DNA of 18,823 bases from contig JBDRKQ010000112.1 of the NCBI GenBank assembly GCA_043813895.1, positions 1-18,823 of the forward strand. Reading direction: 5' to 3'. The notes under the pieces were generated by a model, which saw nothing but the letters and a program-made list of their open reading frames with translations, was not told where the DNA came from and searched no databases. Positions 1-8,623 of this stretch are shown here, one piece after another. Numbering within the stretch: the first letter of the stretch is position 1; each line of letters opens with the position of its first letter. The DNA is from CAZTAR01 sp043813895 (GTDB lineage Bacteria > Planctomycetota > Phycisphaerae > UBA1845 > UTPLA1). The translations under genes were made by a program, and so were the position numbers.

Positions 1-60
1 GGCCGACGTAAGAGCACGGGGAAGTCTCCCCCTGCCTGCGTCGGCCACAGGGGGCCGACG
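1..60. terminator. Nested inverted repeats beyond the peptidase gene
   Basis: GGCCGACG at 1-8 pairs exactly with CGTCGGCC at 39-46. Between them a second stem (GGGGA at 18-22 with TCCCC at 27-31) is nested. A third GGCCGACG copy lies at 53-60. The structure begins about 45 nt past the stop codon of the minus-strand M42 peptidase gene and could end its transcript. No clear T-run follows on the minus strand within the window, so an intrinsic terminator is only a guess; the left side is cut by the window edge. Confidence 0.3.
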
Positions 61-104
61 CTACTGCCCGCCCCAGATCACGATCCCTCCATCCCTCAGC
101 CCCT

Positions 105-1256
105 TCAACTGCAGCCCACCAACCTCGACCGGTGCTTCCGGAGGAGCCCGTCTAGTTTCTTCCCCAACTCGGGACGTGATGTGCCGAACTTCATCTTCGC
201 GGGGCTCTCCGCCAAGGCGACAAACCACTTGACGAGGTTCAGAAAGTCGCGAACGTCGTTGATCTCCGGAGCGATTCGGCCCTTCTTTCGGTCCATGTTG
301 TGGTAGTTGAGCAGCGGCAGACAAATGCCCGTCGCCTCGTGGCCGTAGTGGCAGTACGCCGTTGACTCGCAGGCGCCGCCGTCCATGAGCTTGCGTTGGT
401 AGCGGAACGTCTTGTCCTTCTTGGCGAGCTCATCGGCGACCGCCTGGCAATATGCGGTCGCTGCGGGCGTGAAGACGGACAACCGGTCACCGACGCGCAG
501 CACAGGTCCCTTGCCCAATGCCACGCCGGGAATGACCGAGCTGTTCTCCACCGCGACGACGATCGTCTTCTGCGGCACAGTTTTCGCGTCCACTGCCGCC
601 AGCGCCCCCGCAAAACCCACTTCCTCGGCCCGCGTAAAGAACGCATAGCAGACACACTTGCAGTTTCGACGGCGGATCTCGTCGAACGCACAGATGATCG
701 CCCCCAGCCCGGTCAGATCGTCCGTCACCCGGGCATGAATCCGATTGCCCTGGATGACGGAATCCGGCAGGTGCCACATGCCCAGGCTGCCGCGCGGCAC
801 CGGCTTCTCGACCTTCACAACGACCGCCTTGGGCGGGATGTCGCCGGGCCGGCGCTTCTCACCCTTCGCCGGTTTCGCTCGGATGACCTTCTCGATCGTG
901 CCGGGGATCCACCGACCGTCGGCATGGAATCGAACCCGGGCTCCCCGGAAATACCGCGATTGAACCCCCCCGTGCCACTCGGCGTGGAGTCGGCCCGGGC
1001 CGATCATCCTGCCCGCGATGAAACCGGGATGGTCCATGTGTGCGGAGAAAAGCACTGGGCGGCTTCCACGGACGGCCTTGGCCCGACGTTTCGGCGTGTA
1101 CTTCACGAGCAGGTTGCCGAATCGGTCCTCTCGGAGCCGCAACTCCGGACGGCCCGCGACGAACTCGCGGATGAATGCGGCAACGTGATCTTCTGTGAAC
1201 GGCGCGGTGGGTAGATCAACGATTCTCTTCAAGGTCTTGAGATGAGAAGCAGACAC
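105..1256 (-). CDS. M42 family metallo-aminopeptidase
   Basis: Likely a cytosolic di-metal aminopeptidase of the M42 (glutamyl/deblocking aminopeptidase) family, which trims N-terminal residues from peptides. Counting from the upstream ATG at 1301 (398 residues), the family's metal and catalytic positions are visible in order: H88 and D90 in SAHMDHPGF, D194/D195 in VTDDLTGLGA, E226/E227 in RAEEVGFAGA, E252 in VAVENSS where D or E is usual, and H334 in NYHNMD. Length is close to the family's usual 340-370. I prefer the GTG at 1256 (383 residues) because GGAG lies 9 nt upstream and the family core begins just after it. The ATG at 1301 adds 15 basic residues and has no ribosome-binding site. The gene is divergent from the methyltransferase at 1395. 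The family is secure; the substrate is unknown. Confidence 0.88.
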   Translation of the reverse strand: MSASHLKTLKRIVDLPTAPFTEDHVAAFIREFVAGRPELRLREDRFGNLLVKYTPKRRAKAVRGSRPVLFSAHMDHPGFIAGRMIGPGRLHAEWHGGVQSRYFRGARVRFHADGRWIPGTIEKVIRAKPAKGEKRRPGDIPPKAVVVKVEKPVPRGSLGMWHLPDSVIQGNRIHARVTDDLTGLGAIICAFDEIRRRNCKCVCYAFFTRAEEVGFAGALAAVDAKTVPQKTIVVAVENSSVIPGVALGKGPVLRVGDRLSVFTPAATAYCQAVADELAKKDKTFRYQRKLMDGGACESTAYCHYGHEATGICLPLLNYHNMDRKKGRIAPEINDVRDFLNLVKWFVALAESPAKMKFGTSRPELGKKLDGLLRKHRSRLVGCS

Positions 1257-1394
1257 TTGGATAATCTCCAAACAACGAGGTTCCCGCTTTTGCCGGTACA
1301 TTAGGTTGCCTGGCGGAGGAGGTCAAAGCTGCGTCGTGGGAGTTAGTGGGGACTTCCACCACCGTGTCGGTCGATACCTACTGGAGGTGTCGAG

Positions 1395-2408
1395 ATGTCC
1401 AGCCTGACGGGCACAACAGCAATTGCCGTGCGGACGGAGCAACAGGAAGCCCGCTTCCGTTGTGTTGCGTGCCGCCGCGAACACGACCGGCCGCCGCCGG
1501 AGATTCGCGCGGATTCCGAACAGCGTCCGTTCGATCTTGTCCGCTGCCCGGACTGCGGCCTGGTCCAGCAGTCTCCCCGGTACACGCCTCGCGAACTCGA
1601 TGCTCTTTACCGCGCTGACTACTACGTCTTCGCGGAGGAGGACCCGCAGCGATGGGCTCGGGCCGTGCAACAGTACGCCGCGCATCTTTTGCGACTGGAG
1701 GGCGAACGGGGCAGACGCCTGCTCGATGTCGGGTGCGCGCTCGGGCACCTGGCCGCATTGGCCGGTCGACGGGGCTGGCGCGTCACAGGTGTCGATGTGT
1801 CCGCCGAGGCGATCAGTCAGGCGGCTTGTCGGTTCGGCCTGGATTTCCGCGCCGGTGACTTATCACAGTTCGGTGACACACTGCCGCCGTTCGACGTCGT
1901 GCTCCTGGGCGACGTGATCGAGCACGTGCTCGATCCGTGTCGCTTCCTGCAGGCTGTGCGGAGGCTGCTCGCGCCCGACGGCGTGGTGTGTGTGGACACG
2001 CCCAACTATGGCGGCCGGTGGCGACGGTTCGGCGGCGCCCGCTGGCTTGGACTGAACCGATACCATATCAACCTGTTCAGTGCCCAATCGCTGGAGGCGC
2101 TGCTGGCTGCGTGCGGATTCTCGGAGATTCGCATCGGCAGTTGCACGCACTACCGCTACGAGTCGTGGACGGACCGTCCGGAAGTTCAAGCGATCGTGCG
2201 GCGGCTGCCCCGGTTCCTCGGCTGGCGGCTTAACCGTTTCTTCTCCCGACGTGCCAGGCGGAAACCGTGGGCCATGCTGCGTGAGCAACCTCCGGGTTCG
2301 CTCGAGGAGGCCGGGCGGCGTCTGCCGGAATTCTCCGACTTCGCGAACATCGTCACGGCTACTTCACACACAGCGGACAACCTCATCGCGGTGGCCCGTC
2401 GCGGTTGA
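1395..2408 (+). CDS. SAM-dependent methyltransferase with N-terminal zinc-binding head
   Basis: A class I (Rossmann-fold) methyltransferase of 337 residues. The N-terminal part carries two CxxC pairs (C23/C26 and C51/C54, the latter CPDCGLVQ), a zinc-ribbon-like head common in sugar and natural-product methyltransferases. Then follow the SAM-binding glycine motif LLDVGCALG (109-117), the acidic residue ending strand 2 (TGVDVS, D134), FDVVLLGDVIEHVLDP (166-181) and LLAPDGVVCVDTPN, all typical of the Methyltransf_11/23 type. GGAGG sits about 7 nt before the ATG, so the start is well supported. The next gene on the same strand encodes a membrane mannosyltransferase-like protein, so a role in modifying a cell-surface glycan or lipid carrier is possible but is only inferred from context. 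The substrate cannot be read from the sequence. Confidence 0.85.
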   Translation: MSSLTGTTAIAVRTEQQEARFRCVACRREHDRPPPEIRADSEQRPFDLVRCPDCGLVQQSPRYTPRELDALYRADYYVFAEEDPQRWARAVQQYAAHLLRLEGERGRRLLDVGCALGHLAALAGRRGWRVTGVDVSAEAISQAACRFGLDFRAGDLSQFGDTLPPFDVVLLGDVIEHVLDPCRFLQAVRRLLAPDGVVCVDTPNYGGRWRRFGGARWLGLNRYHINLFSAQSLEALLAACGFSEIRIGSCTHYRYESWTDRPEVQAIVRRLPRFLGWRLNRFFSRRARRKPWAMLREQPPGSLEEAGRRLPEFSDFANIVTATSHTADNLIAVARRG

Positions 2409-2467
2409 TTCTTGCGACCAAGCCGCATCCGCCCGGATTCCGGAGTGTCGCCCGGCCCCGCCGTCCG

Positions 2468-2473
2468 TACAAT
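2468..2473 (+). promoter_or_regulatory. Candidate -10 element (TACAAT) before the GT87 gene
   Basis: TACAAT stands 41 nt before the preferred ATG at 2514 and is followed by CGCGGCCAGAG. The same arrangement (TACAAT, two variable bases, CGGCCAGAG) occurs at the strong promoter at 10674. The -35 position 17 nt upstream is GTGTCG, which is weak. If real, it puts the transcript start downstream of the TTG at 2412 and supports the ATG at 2514. Confidence 0.4.
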
Positions 2474-2513
2474 CGCGGCCAGAGTGATTACGCGCGTTCA
2501 ACGTGACAACCTG

Positions 2514-4001
2514 ATGCACGCGGAGCCTGACGCGGGTTTCTTCCGGCGGAGACTCGTTCGGCGCATTGCCTGGATGCTGGTCATTGCCGTGCTGTTGAGC
2601 GGGATCGGCGGCGGCCTATACCGGGGACTGAAGGTCCCGCCGGACCCCGACTGGCGGTCCTTTTATCACGAGTCCGTTTACGTCTGGGAACGCGGCGAGA
2701 TTGCGCCCGGCACGGCGATGTTCGGATATCTGCCGGCGACGTTCTTCGCGCTGTGGCCGTTCTCGCTGTCGCCACAACCGGCGGGGCTTGTGGCCTTTGT
2801 CCTGCTCAACGCCGTCGCCGCCGTCGCCTCGTGGATTCTCCTCTTGCGTCATTGGTTTGATCGCGGGGACATGCCGGACGTCGGGGCGTTCGTCTGGCCC
2901 GTTCTGCTGACGGTCGGCCACTTCCAGCACGTCCAGCAGGCCAATCAGTTTACGATCTGGGTGTTGCTGCTCTGTGTCGCCGGGCTGACACTGCTGATGC
3001 GGCGGCGCGAGTGGGCCGGCGGTTTCGTCATCGGGCTCGCGGCCTGCATCAAAGTCACGCCGTTTGTGTTCCTGCCTTACCTGCTCATCCGCCGCCAATG
3101 GCGTGCCGTCGCCGGGTTGCTCCTGGCGATCGTCCTTCTCGATGTCGTACCCTCTGTCGTCTTCTTCGGCCCTCGCGGCGCGATCGATGAGCACAGCAAG
3201 TGGCTACGACGTGCCGAATGGTACTCCGCCCGGCGGATGATTGAGGACCCGCTGCTACGCGTCCGCCGACATGGCAACAACTGCTCCTACGCGGTCGTGC
3301 TTGGCCGGTGGCTCCGCTCGACGGAAAACGCGGAGTACCAGGTGATCCTGAGCGGCGATCCGCCGCCGGATGTGATCGCCGAGACAAGTGCCGCATTGCA
3401 GCCAAACGAGTACCTCGTGCTCGATCCGATGCCGACCGCCGGCACGGTCTGGGCCCACCGTCGCGATAAGATCCCGGACGTGCCGAGATATCACGTGGCC
3501 GATCTCTCGGCGAATGCCGTCTGGTACGTCTGGGCGTGTACGCTCGCCGCGGCCGTTGGCGCCCTCATGCTCTTCACGATGCGCTACCGCATGACTCCGC
3601 CGGGCGGCTCCGGTTGGACAGCAGAGGTCTCGCTCTGGCTGCTGATGATGTTCTGGCTCACGCCGATGATGCGGGACTACTATCTCGCGCTGGCGCTGCC
3701 TGCCTATGTGGTCGTTTGGCGGGCTGCGCTTGTGCAAACGTCCGCCGGACGACGGTCGTTCGGTCCCGCGTTCGCCGCCGCAGCGTTGGCGTTCTTCGCC
3801 GCCACCGTGCCGTGCCTGGGATGGAACGACGCGAACTGGTACGGCTTCCACCTCGCCGCCACAGCCGCACTCGCCGCCGCCACAGCCTGGGCCTGGCGCA
3901 CCGAGCGACGGAGACACATAGCCGTCCGCCCAACCCCCCGCTCGTCCGTCTATCCACCCCAACAAGCCGAAGCTGATCGTCGGCGCTCGGTGAATCGGTG
4001 A
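2514..4001 (+). CDS. GT87-type (DUF2029) polyprenol-phosphate-dependent glycosyltransferase
   Basis: An integral membrane protein of 495 residues with about ten hydrophobic helices, matching the GT87 (DUF2029, GT-C fold) family. These enzymes move mannose or a related sugar from a polyprenyl-phosphate donor onto an extracytoplasmic acceptor. Visible signs are the first helix (WMLVIAVLLSGIGGGLYRGL), the following loop with acidic and aromatic residues (PDPDWRSFYHESVYVW) where the catalytic Asp of GT-C enzymes lies, FGYLPATFFALWPF, and the cytoplasmic K in ACIKVTPFVFLPYLL, all familiar in this family. The frame opens with a TTG at 2412 (529 residues), but the extra 34 residues are Arg/Pro-rich and overlie a probable promoter, so the ATG at 2514 is chosen. 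A convincing ribosome-binding site is missing at either. It ends 25 nt from the convergent sensor kinase gene. Confidence 0.78.
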   Translation: MHAEPDAGFFRRRLVRRIAWMLVIAVLLSGIGGGLYRGLKVPPDPDWRSFYHESVYVWERGEIAPGTAMFGYLPATFFALWPFSLSPQPAGLVAFVLLNAVAAVASWILLLRHWFDRGDMPDVGAFVWPVLLTVGHFQHVQQANQFTIWVLLLCVAGLTLLMRRREWAGGFVIGLAACIKVTPFVFLPYLLIRRQWRAVAGLLLAIVLLDVVPSVVFFGPRGAIDEHSKWLRRAEWYSARRMIEDPLLRVRRHGNNCSYAVVLGRWLRSTENAEYQVILSGDPPPDVIAETSAALQPNEYLVLDPMPTAGTVWAHRRDKIPDVPRYHVADLSANAVWYVWACTLAAAVGALMLFTMRYRMTPPGGSGWTAEVSLWLLMMFWLTPMMRDYYLALALPAYVVVWRAALVQTSAGRRSFGPAFAAAALAFFAATVPCLGWNDANWYGFHLAATAALAAATAWAWRTERRRHIAVRPTPRSSVYPPQQAEADRRRSVNR

Positions 4002-4026
4002 GGTCGGCGGCTTGATCTGCTTGCCC

Positions 4027-7000
4027 TTACACCGCCCCTGACACCGTCACGGGTCCGCAGGTTTTTCCCGTGATCGACATCGCAGCCTGAGTATGGTCAG
4101 TGTGCCGACGGATCGTCTCGATCAGCTTCTTTCGATCGATCGGCTTCGTGGCGTAGTCGTCGCAGCCCGCGTCGATACACTTCTGCCGGTCCCCAGCCAT
4201 CGCGTGAGCGGTCAGGGCGATGATCGGGCAGGTGCAACCCTTCCGGCGAAGCAGGCCAGCCGCCTCGTAGCCATCCATCACCGGCATCTGAATGTCCATC
4301 AGGATGATGTCGAACGGGTGCCCTGGGTCATCTTCACGTATTCTCCGCAAAGCAGCGAGCGCGGTATCGACCGCGAGTTTCCCGTTCTCCACGATGGTGA
4401 CCTCGGCGCCGGCCTTCTTCAATATGTGAGAGATGAGTCTCTGGTTATCCAGCCCGTCCTCGGCCAGAAGGATGCGGCAGTCAAGCTTGTCGGCGTCTGG
4501 CTTCGTCGCGGCGACCGTCGCGGGCTGCCCGACAGTGGCCGTGGCCGGATCGTTCAGCATCTTCACGCCATCGAGCGGACCGGTCGTGACCGTGACGCGG
4601 AACAGGCTGCCCTCGCCAGGCTTGCTCTCGACGGTGATTTCGCCGCCCAGCATCTCGGCCAAGTGCTTGCTGATCATCAATCCCAGGCCGGTGCCGCCGA
4701 ACTTGCGGGTGATGGAGGCATCGGCCTGCGTGAAGGCCTGGAACAACTTGCCCATCTGCTCGGGCGTCATGCCGATGCCCGTATCAATCACGTCGAACTG
4801 GAGCGTAGCAGAGCCGGCTTGTGTCAAGCCGGTGGTATCAGAGCCGGCTTGTGTCAAGCCCACGTAGCGTATCAACAGCCGGACCGCGCCATTCTCCGTG
4901 AACTTGATCGCGTTGCCGATGAGGTTCACGAGGATCTGCTTCAGGCGCGTCGGGTCGCTCTCGATGGTCTCCGGCACAGGCCCGATGTACTCGATGTCGA
5001 ATGGCAGACTCTTGGCGTCCGCACGGACCTGCATCAGCGATTGAACATCCGCCACCACCTTGATCGGCGAGTAGCGAATGCGCTCGACTTCGAGCTTGCC
5101 CGCCTCGATCTTGGAGATGTCCAGGATGTCGTTGATAAGCTGGAGCAGGTGCTCGCCGTTGCGGCAAACCCTCTCGATGTTGTCCAGGTTCCTCGCGCGG
5201 ATCTTGCACGTCGCATCAACCGGGCACATTGTGCAACATGAGAGTTCTTCGCGAATCACGTCCGCAAACCCCAGGATGGCCGTCATGGGGGTGCGGATTT
5301 CATGGCTCATGTTGGCCAGGAACTCGCTCTTCGACTGGCTCGCCGCCTTGGCGTCCTGCGTGGCGGCTTCGAGCTGTTCCATCGCCGCTTCGAGCTCCAT
5401 TTTGGCCCGTTTTTCGCGTCCCAGGGCTTTGACCATTTTGACGTTACTTTTTCGCAACTCCTCTTCGGCCTGTTTACGATCGGTGACATCCACGTCAACG
5501 CCGCGATATCCGAGGAGGTTCCCCGTGTCATCGAGAATGGGAACGCCGGTTGTTTCGATGGTCAGCACTTTTCCCTGCTTGTGGACGACGGTGTTGAGTT
5601 GGTGCCGGAATGCCCGACGCTGCGCCATTGTTTCCCAGCCACGGGCTGCAAGTTCGTTTCGTGTTTTCGGTTCGGCCAGTTCCCAGAAGGGTTTTCCGAT
5701 CAGTTCTTCGGGTTCGTAGCCCAGCATGTCTCTGACGACGGAACTGCAATAGGTGTAGCGTCCTTCCGCGTTGACTTCCCAGATCCATTCAGCGGAACTT
5801 TCGGCCACCTGGCGGAACCGCTCCTCGGATTCCCGCAGCCTCTCTTCCGCCCGTTTACGATCGGTGATGTCACGAGCGATGCCGATCACACCGATGACCT
5901 TGCCGTTTTCACTCAGCCGGGGGCATTTGCATATCAAGTACGTTCGAGCGTTTCCATTGACCGTTTCGAAGTTTTGTTCGTAGGTCTGGCTTTCGGCGTT
6001 GGCGATGACCTGCCGGTCTATTCTCTTGATTTGCTCGGCCAGGTCAGGTGAGAACAGGTCTGCATCCGTCAGGCCGATGATTTCCTCGCTCGGGCGGGCG
6101 AAACCCCGAGCATCCGCCGAGTTCATCAGCAGGTAGCGTCCTTCCAGATCTTTGACGAAGATGGCGTCGTTGGTCCCTTCGATGATGCCGCGCAGCAGGC
6201 TCTGTTCGTTGCGCAGGGCTTTTTCGGCGTGTTGTCGCCGGATCGCCGCACCCAGCGTGCCGGCGGCGGCCTTGAGAGTTTCGATTTCGGGCGTGGACCA
6301 TTCCCGCTCGCCGGCACACTCATCGAAACCGATGATTCCCCAGCACGCGCCTTCGACGAAGACCGGCACGACCACAATGGATGCGATGTTGTGAGCTGCC
6401 AGGACCGGCCGCTCACAATCCGGAAAGTCCTTCACGTTGCCGGAGATGACTTGGCCTTCTCTTAGACTTTTCGCCCATCGCGCAAAGCTCGAAGCGCGCA
6501 GGGGTGGTCGCTGAATGGCGGGACTGTCGGTTTTCGGCGTGAGACTCGGCGAAACCCACTCATAGCGTCGGCCGGTCAATAGATCGCCGTCGGCATCGGT
6601 AGAGTTCTCGAAGATGTACGCTCGGCTTGCTTCGGCCGCTTGCCCCAGCCTCGCCAGAACCGGCTCGATGTCTTCCTCCCACGAGCATCCGCTGAGGAAG
6701 CGTTCGGCTGCGAAACTTGCGGCTTCGAGCACGGCATCACGACGGCGTAGCGCTGCCTGTTCCCGCCGAAGTCTTGTTATGTAGGCTTTTTGCTCACTCT
6801 CGCGCCCTTGGGCTTCGTCGGACGCCTTGAGTTGTGCTGCGTGAAGTTTCCGTTCGGCCGTTCCCAGGATCACATAGAACAGCGCGACGAGTGCGGCGGT
6901 TGCTGCCGCGGATACCGCACCCAGCCTCGCGACGAAACTCCGAAGGCTCGCTTTCTGGGCGGTGACGTTGTGCAACAGCACCAGGTTCCCGATTTCGCGT

Positions 7001-7869
7001 CGCCCGGCGTCAGTGAGCGGCGCGAGGTCCACACGTAGCGTTCTGTTGCCAAGGGCCATTTCGCTTGCCGGGCGGCCGCGCAGATGGCGTTCGTGGGTCA
7101 GGAACGAATCGAACTCCGCCGGGATTTCATTCAGGGTCTGATTGATGATGACCGCATGGGCAAACCGGTTCCAGTCACTGTGGCGGCCGAGCATTTGCAT
7201 TCCGGCCTCCCAGTTTTGTTTCGACACAAACTCTTTTTCGATGAGGACCACGACGTCGACGTCGAGGATTGCCTTGAGTTTATGCGTGATGTGCTCGATC
7301 TCCTCGCCCAGTTCGAGGTAGCCGACGAGTTCTCCGTCGATGCGCCACGGGTGAATGACACGCAAGGTGAACGTTCCCAAGGATCCCAGGTCGATGCCCG
7401 AGACCGGCATTGAAGCTTTCGCCGCCTGCGTCATGGTGAAGCGAGTGATGGTGTCACCGTACTGCTCCGGTTTGTGAACCCTCAGGAAACAGACGCGATC
7501 GAGATCGTGGAAGTAGAAGTGCGTGACGCGGTGCCGCGCGCGAAGTGTCTTGAAGAGCGGCCGCGCCATCGCCAGGAGCGCCGCCCTGTCCCTAGCCAGC
7601 CAGGCCGCCCGAAGCCGCGAGTCTCGTTTCAGGACTTCCAGGGCGGCCGCCATGCGACCGGCGTCTTCCTCCAGGTGCTCAAGGTAGAAGTCCTTCGCCC
7701 CCGCCGTGCGGGCCGCAACATCCTTTTCGATCTCTCGCAACTGCAACCGGTACCCGCCGTACACAAATGCCAAGAACAGCCCGGCGAGCGTCATCACCAG
7801 GGGACCGAGAATCTGAGTCCTGAGGCTCGTGGATTCCGTGGCGGCACACTTCTTCGAACCGGTCGTCAT
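4027..7869 (-). CDS. Hybrid sensor histidine kinase (dCache-GAF-PAS-PAS-HisKA-HATPase-REC)
   Basis: A membrane sensor kinase of 1280 residues from the ATG at 7869; the frame extends to a TTG at 7923. In order: TM1 (about 20-40); an extracytoplasmic sensor of about 270 residues resembling dCache_3 (THFYFHDLDRVCFLRVHKPE, GSLGTFTLRVIHPW, LVGYLELGEEIEHI); TM2 (about 314-335); a short coiled coil; a GAF domain (VVVPVFVEGACWGIIGFDE); two PAS domains, each ending in a DITDRK/DVTDRK linker; HisKA with phospho-acceptor H856 (NMSHEIRTPM); HATPase (N box NLIGNAIKFTENG, DTGIGM, GGTGLGL); and a receiver with D1192 (MDIQMPVMDG) and K1242 (TKPID). All catalytic residues are present. The protein should autophosphorylate and pass phosphate to its own receiver; no phosphotransfer domain or partner regulator lies nearby. 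Two oddities, a Cys cluster after the H box and a duplicated GLTQAGS insert in the ATPase domain, are listed as findings. Confidence 0.93.
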   Translation of the reverse strand: MTTGSKKCAATESTSLRTQILGPLVMTLAGLFLAFVYGGYRLQLREIEKDVAARTAGAKDFYLEHLEEDAGRMAAALEVLKRDSRLRAAWLARDRAALLAMARPLFKTLRARHRVTHFYFHDLDRVCFLRVHKPEQYGDTITRFTMTQAAKASMPVSGIDLGSLGTFTLRVIHPWRIDGELVGYLELGEEIEHITHKLKAILDVDVVVLIEKEFVSKQNWEAGMQMLGRHSDWNRFAHAVIINQTLNEIPAEFDSFLTHERHLRGRPASEMALGNRTLRVDLAPLTDAGRREIGNLVLLHNVTAQKASLRSFVARLGAVSAAATAALVALFYVILGTAERKLHAAQLKASDEAQGRESEQKAYITRLRREQAALRRRDAVLEAASFAAERFLSGCSWEEDIEPVLARLGQAAEASRAYIFENSTDADGDLLTGRRYEWVSPSLTPKTDSPAIQRPPLRASSFARWAKSLREGQVISGNVKDFPDCERPVLAAHNIASIVVVPVFVEGACWGIIGFDECAGEREWSTPEIETLKAAAGTLGAAIRRQHAEKALRNEQSLLRGIIEGTNDAIFVKDLEGRYLLMNSADARGFARPSEEIIGLTDADLFSPDLAEQIKRIDRQVIANAESQTYEQNFETVNGNARTYLICKCPRLSENGKVIGVIGIARDITDRKRAEERLRESEERFRQVAESSAEWIWEVNAEGRYTYCSSVVRDMLGYEPEELIGKPFWELAEPKTRNELAARGWETMAQRRAFRHQLNTVVHKQGKVLTIETTGVPILDDTGNLLGYRGVDVDVTDRKQAEEELRKSNVKMVKALGREKRAKMELEAAMEQLEAATQDAKAASQSKSEFLANMSHEIRTPMTAILGFADVIREELSCCTMCPVDATCKIRARNLDNIERVCRNGEHLLQLINDILDISKIEAGKLEVERIRYSPIKVVADVQSLMQVRADAKSLPFDIEYIGPVPETIESDPTRLKQILVNLIGNAIKFTENGAVRLLIRYVGLTQAGSDTTGLTQAGSATLQFDVIDTGIGMTPEQMGKLFQAFTQADASITRKFGGTGLGLMISKHLAEMLGGEITVESKPGEGSLFRVTVTTGPLDGVKMLNDPATATVGQPATVAATKPDADKLDCRILLAEDGLDNQRLISHILKKAGAEVTIVENGKLAVDTALAALRRIREDDPGHPFDIILMDIQMPVMDGYEAAGLLRRKGCTCPIIALTAHAMAGDRQKCIDAGCDDYATKPIDRKKLIETIRRHTDHTQAAMSITGKTCGPVTVSGAV
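4809..4860. repeat. Two copies of a small palindromic repeat inside the kinase gene
   Basis: CAGAGCCGGCTTGTGTCAAGCC occurs exactly at 4809-4830 and 4839-4860 (shown in the two parts CAGAGCCGGCTTG and TGTCAAGCC), a 30-nt period. Each copy holds the hairpin GGCTTG-TGT-CAAGCC; in the first the stem extends to eight pairs (CCGGCTTG/CAAGCCGG). The pair is read in frame in the minus-strand histidine kinase as GLTQAGSDTTGLTQAGS, sitting in a loop of the ATPase domain just before the strand that leads to DTGIGM. The compact palindrome and doublet arrangement resemble REP/BIME-type repeats. Confidence 0.7.
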
Positions 7870-8070
7870 CGTTTTCTCGCAGCGGCTGGGTAAGCCGATC
7901 GACCTTGAACAGGTCGGGGGCAACTCGACCGGACCTGCTGGAAGTCAGCAACATGTCAGATAGCAGCACCCCGGGGAACGGAAGACAAGCACACAGATGG
8001 AGTATCGTCCCATGAAGGGGGCGAGTTTATGCGAGATTCGTAATCCGGATTGCGCGAGGCAGGCACGAGC

Positions 8071-8106
8071 AGGTGCTCGGTGAGCGCAAGGTGCTCGGTG
8101 AGCGGC
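8071..8106. repeat. Two 18-nt tandem repeat units
   Basis: AGGTGCTCGGTGAGCG is followed by two variable bases and then repeated exactly at 8089. This small tandem array lies upstream of the larger array at 8229 and within the same stretch without a convincing gene. Confidence 0.55.
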
Positions 8107-8168
8107 TGCTATTGCAATGCGGTCCCTGCCATTGCCGGGATGCGCGGGGGATTATCGGTCAGCCGCAC

Positions 8169-8463
8169 ATGATCCAGCTCAGCCCGATCGGGTCGTTCAT
8201 CGAGTGCTTCAAAGCACCGCTCAAGTTCGGGGTTGGGGCCGGCGTCGTCGAGGTTGGTCCCGGCGCCGTCGAGGTTGGGCCCGGCGTCGGGGTTGGTCTC
8301 GGCGTCGTCGAGGTTGGTCCCGGCGTCGCCCTGGATCCTCTACCAGCTTTGGAAGTTTGTGCAGTCGGGCCTATTCCCGTCGGAGCAGCAGAACGTCGCG
8401 TACTTTGCGCCGTGGTCGATCTTCCTGTTCGTCATCGGCGCGAAAGACCCAGGCTCACTATGA
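8169..8463 (+). pseudogene. Frame-broken remnant of an unidentified membrane-protein gene
   Basis: Two pieces look coding but lie in different frames. The first (from ATG 8169) reads MIQLSPIGSFIECFKAPLKF. The second (8332-8463, to a TGA) has G/C-rich third positions and reads WILYQLWKFVQSGLF, then EQQNVAYFAPWSIFLFVIGA, which looks like amphipathic and membrane-spanning protein sequence. The tandem array at 8229-8327 separates them and carries the frame change. This fits a small gene interrupted by repeat expansion, or two unrelated fragments. I do not recognise the family; the Q..K..P..AP spacing faintly recalls NuoH-like membrane subunits, but not well enough to name it. No ribosome-binding site is evident. 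Confidence 0.3.
8229..8327. repeat. GC-rich minisatellite of 18/21-nt units
   Basis: Five tandem units: 8229-8246 (18 nt), 8247-8267 (21), 8268-8288 (21), 8289-8306 (18) and 8307-8327 (21). The 21-nt unit is GTCGAGGTTGGTCCCGGCGTC with one or two changes per copy; the 18-nt unit is a related form beginning GGGGTTGG. All unit lengths are multiples of three, so every frame stays open across the array; one gives VEVGPGV repeats. The open frames here are therefore likely a by-product of the array. Confidence 0.8.
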
Positions 8464-8623
8464 GAGGCGGCGCTACGCAGGCTCACGCCGCACGCAAGGC
8501 GCTGTGAGGGCACGCCGCCTACAACACGGCCGACGGCGCAGGCGTATCCAACCATGCTGCCCGCCGGGCTTGCTCCGATTCTGCCGGCAATCCGGTGCGA
8601 CGTGATGCGATAGGATGCAAGAC

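Noticed and set aside
396..1214. A 272-codon plus-strand open frame opposite the M42 peptidase
   Set aside because: It is the mirror of a gene with intact catalytic motifs; its translation is Arg/Asp/His-rich with no family features, as expected for antisense of a GC-rich gene.
4804..4868. CGTAGC at 4804 and 4863 as target-site duplication around the palindrome doublet
   Set aside because: An insert with one copy of this site would be 59 nt, which would break the reading frame of a gene that is in frame on both sides; a chance match is more likely.
4093..5241. A 382-codon plus-strand open frame opposite the histidine kinase
   Set aside because: It covers the HisKA to REC domains in antisense and has no domain of its own; the other long antisense frames over GT87, kinase and sigma genes were rejected for the same reason.
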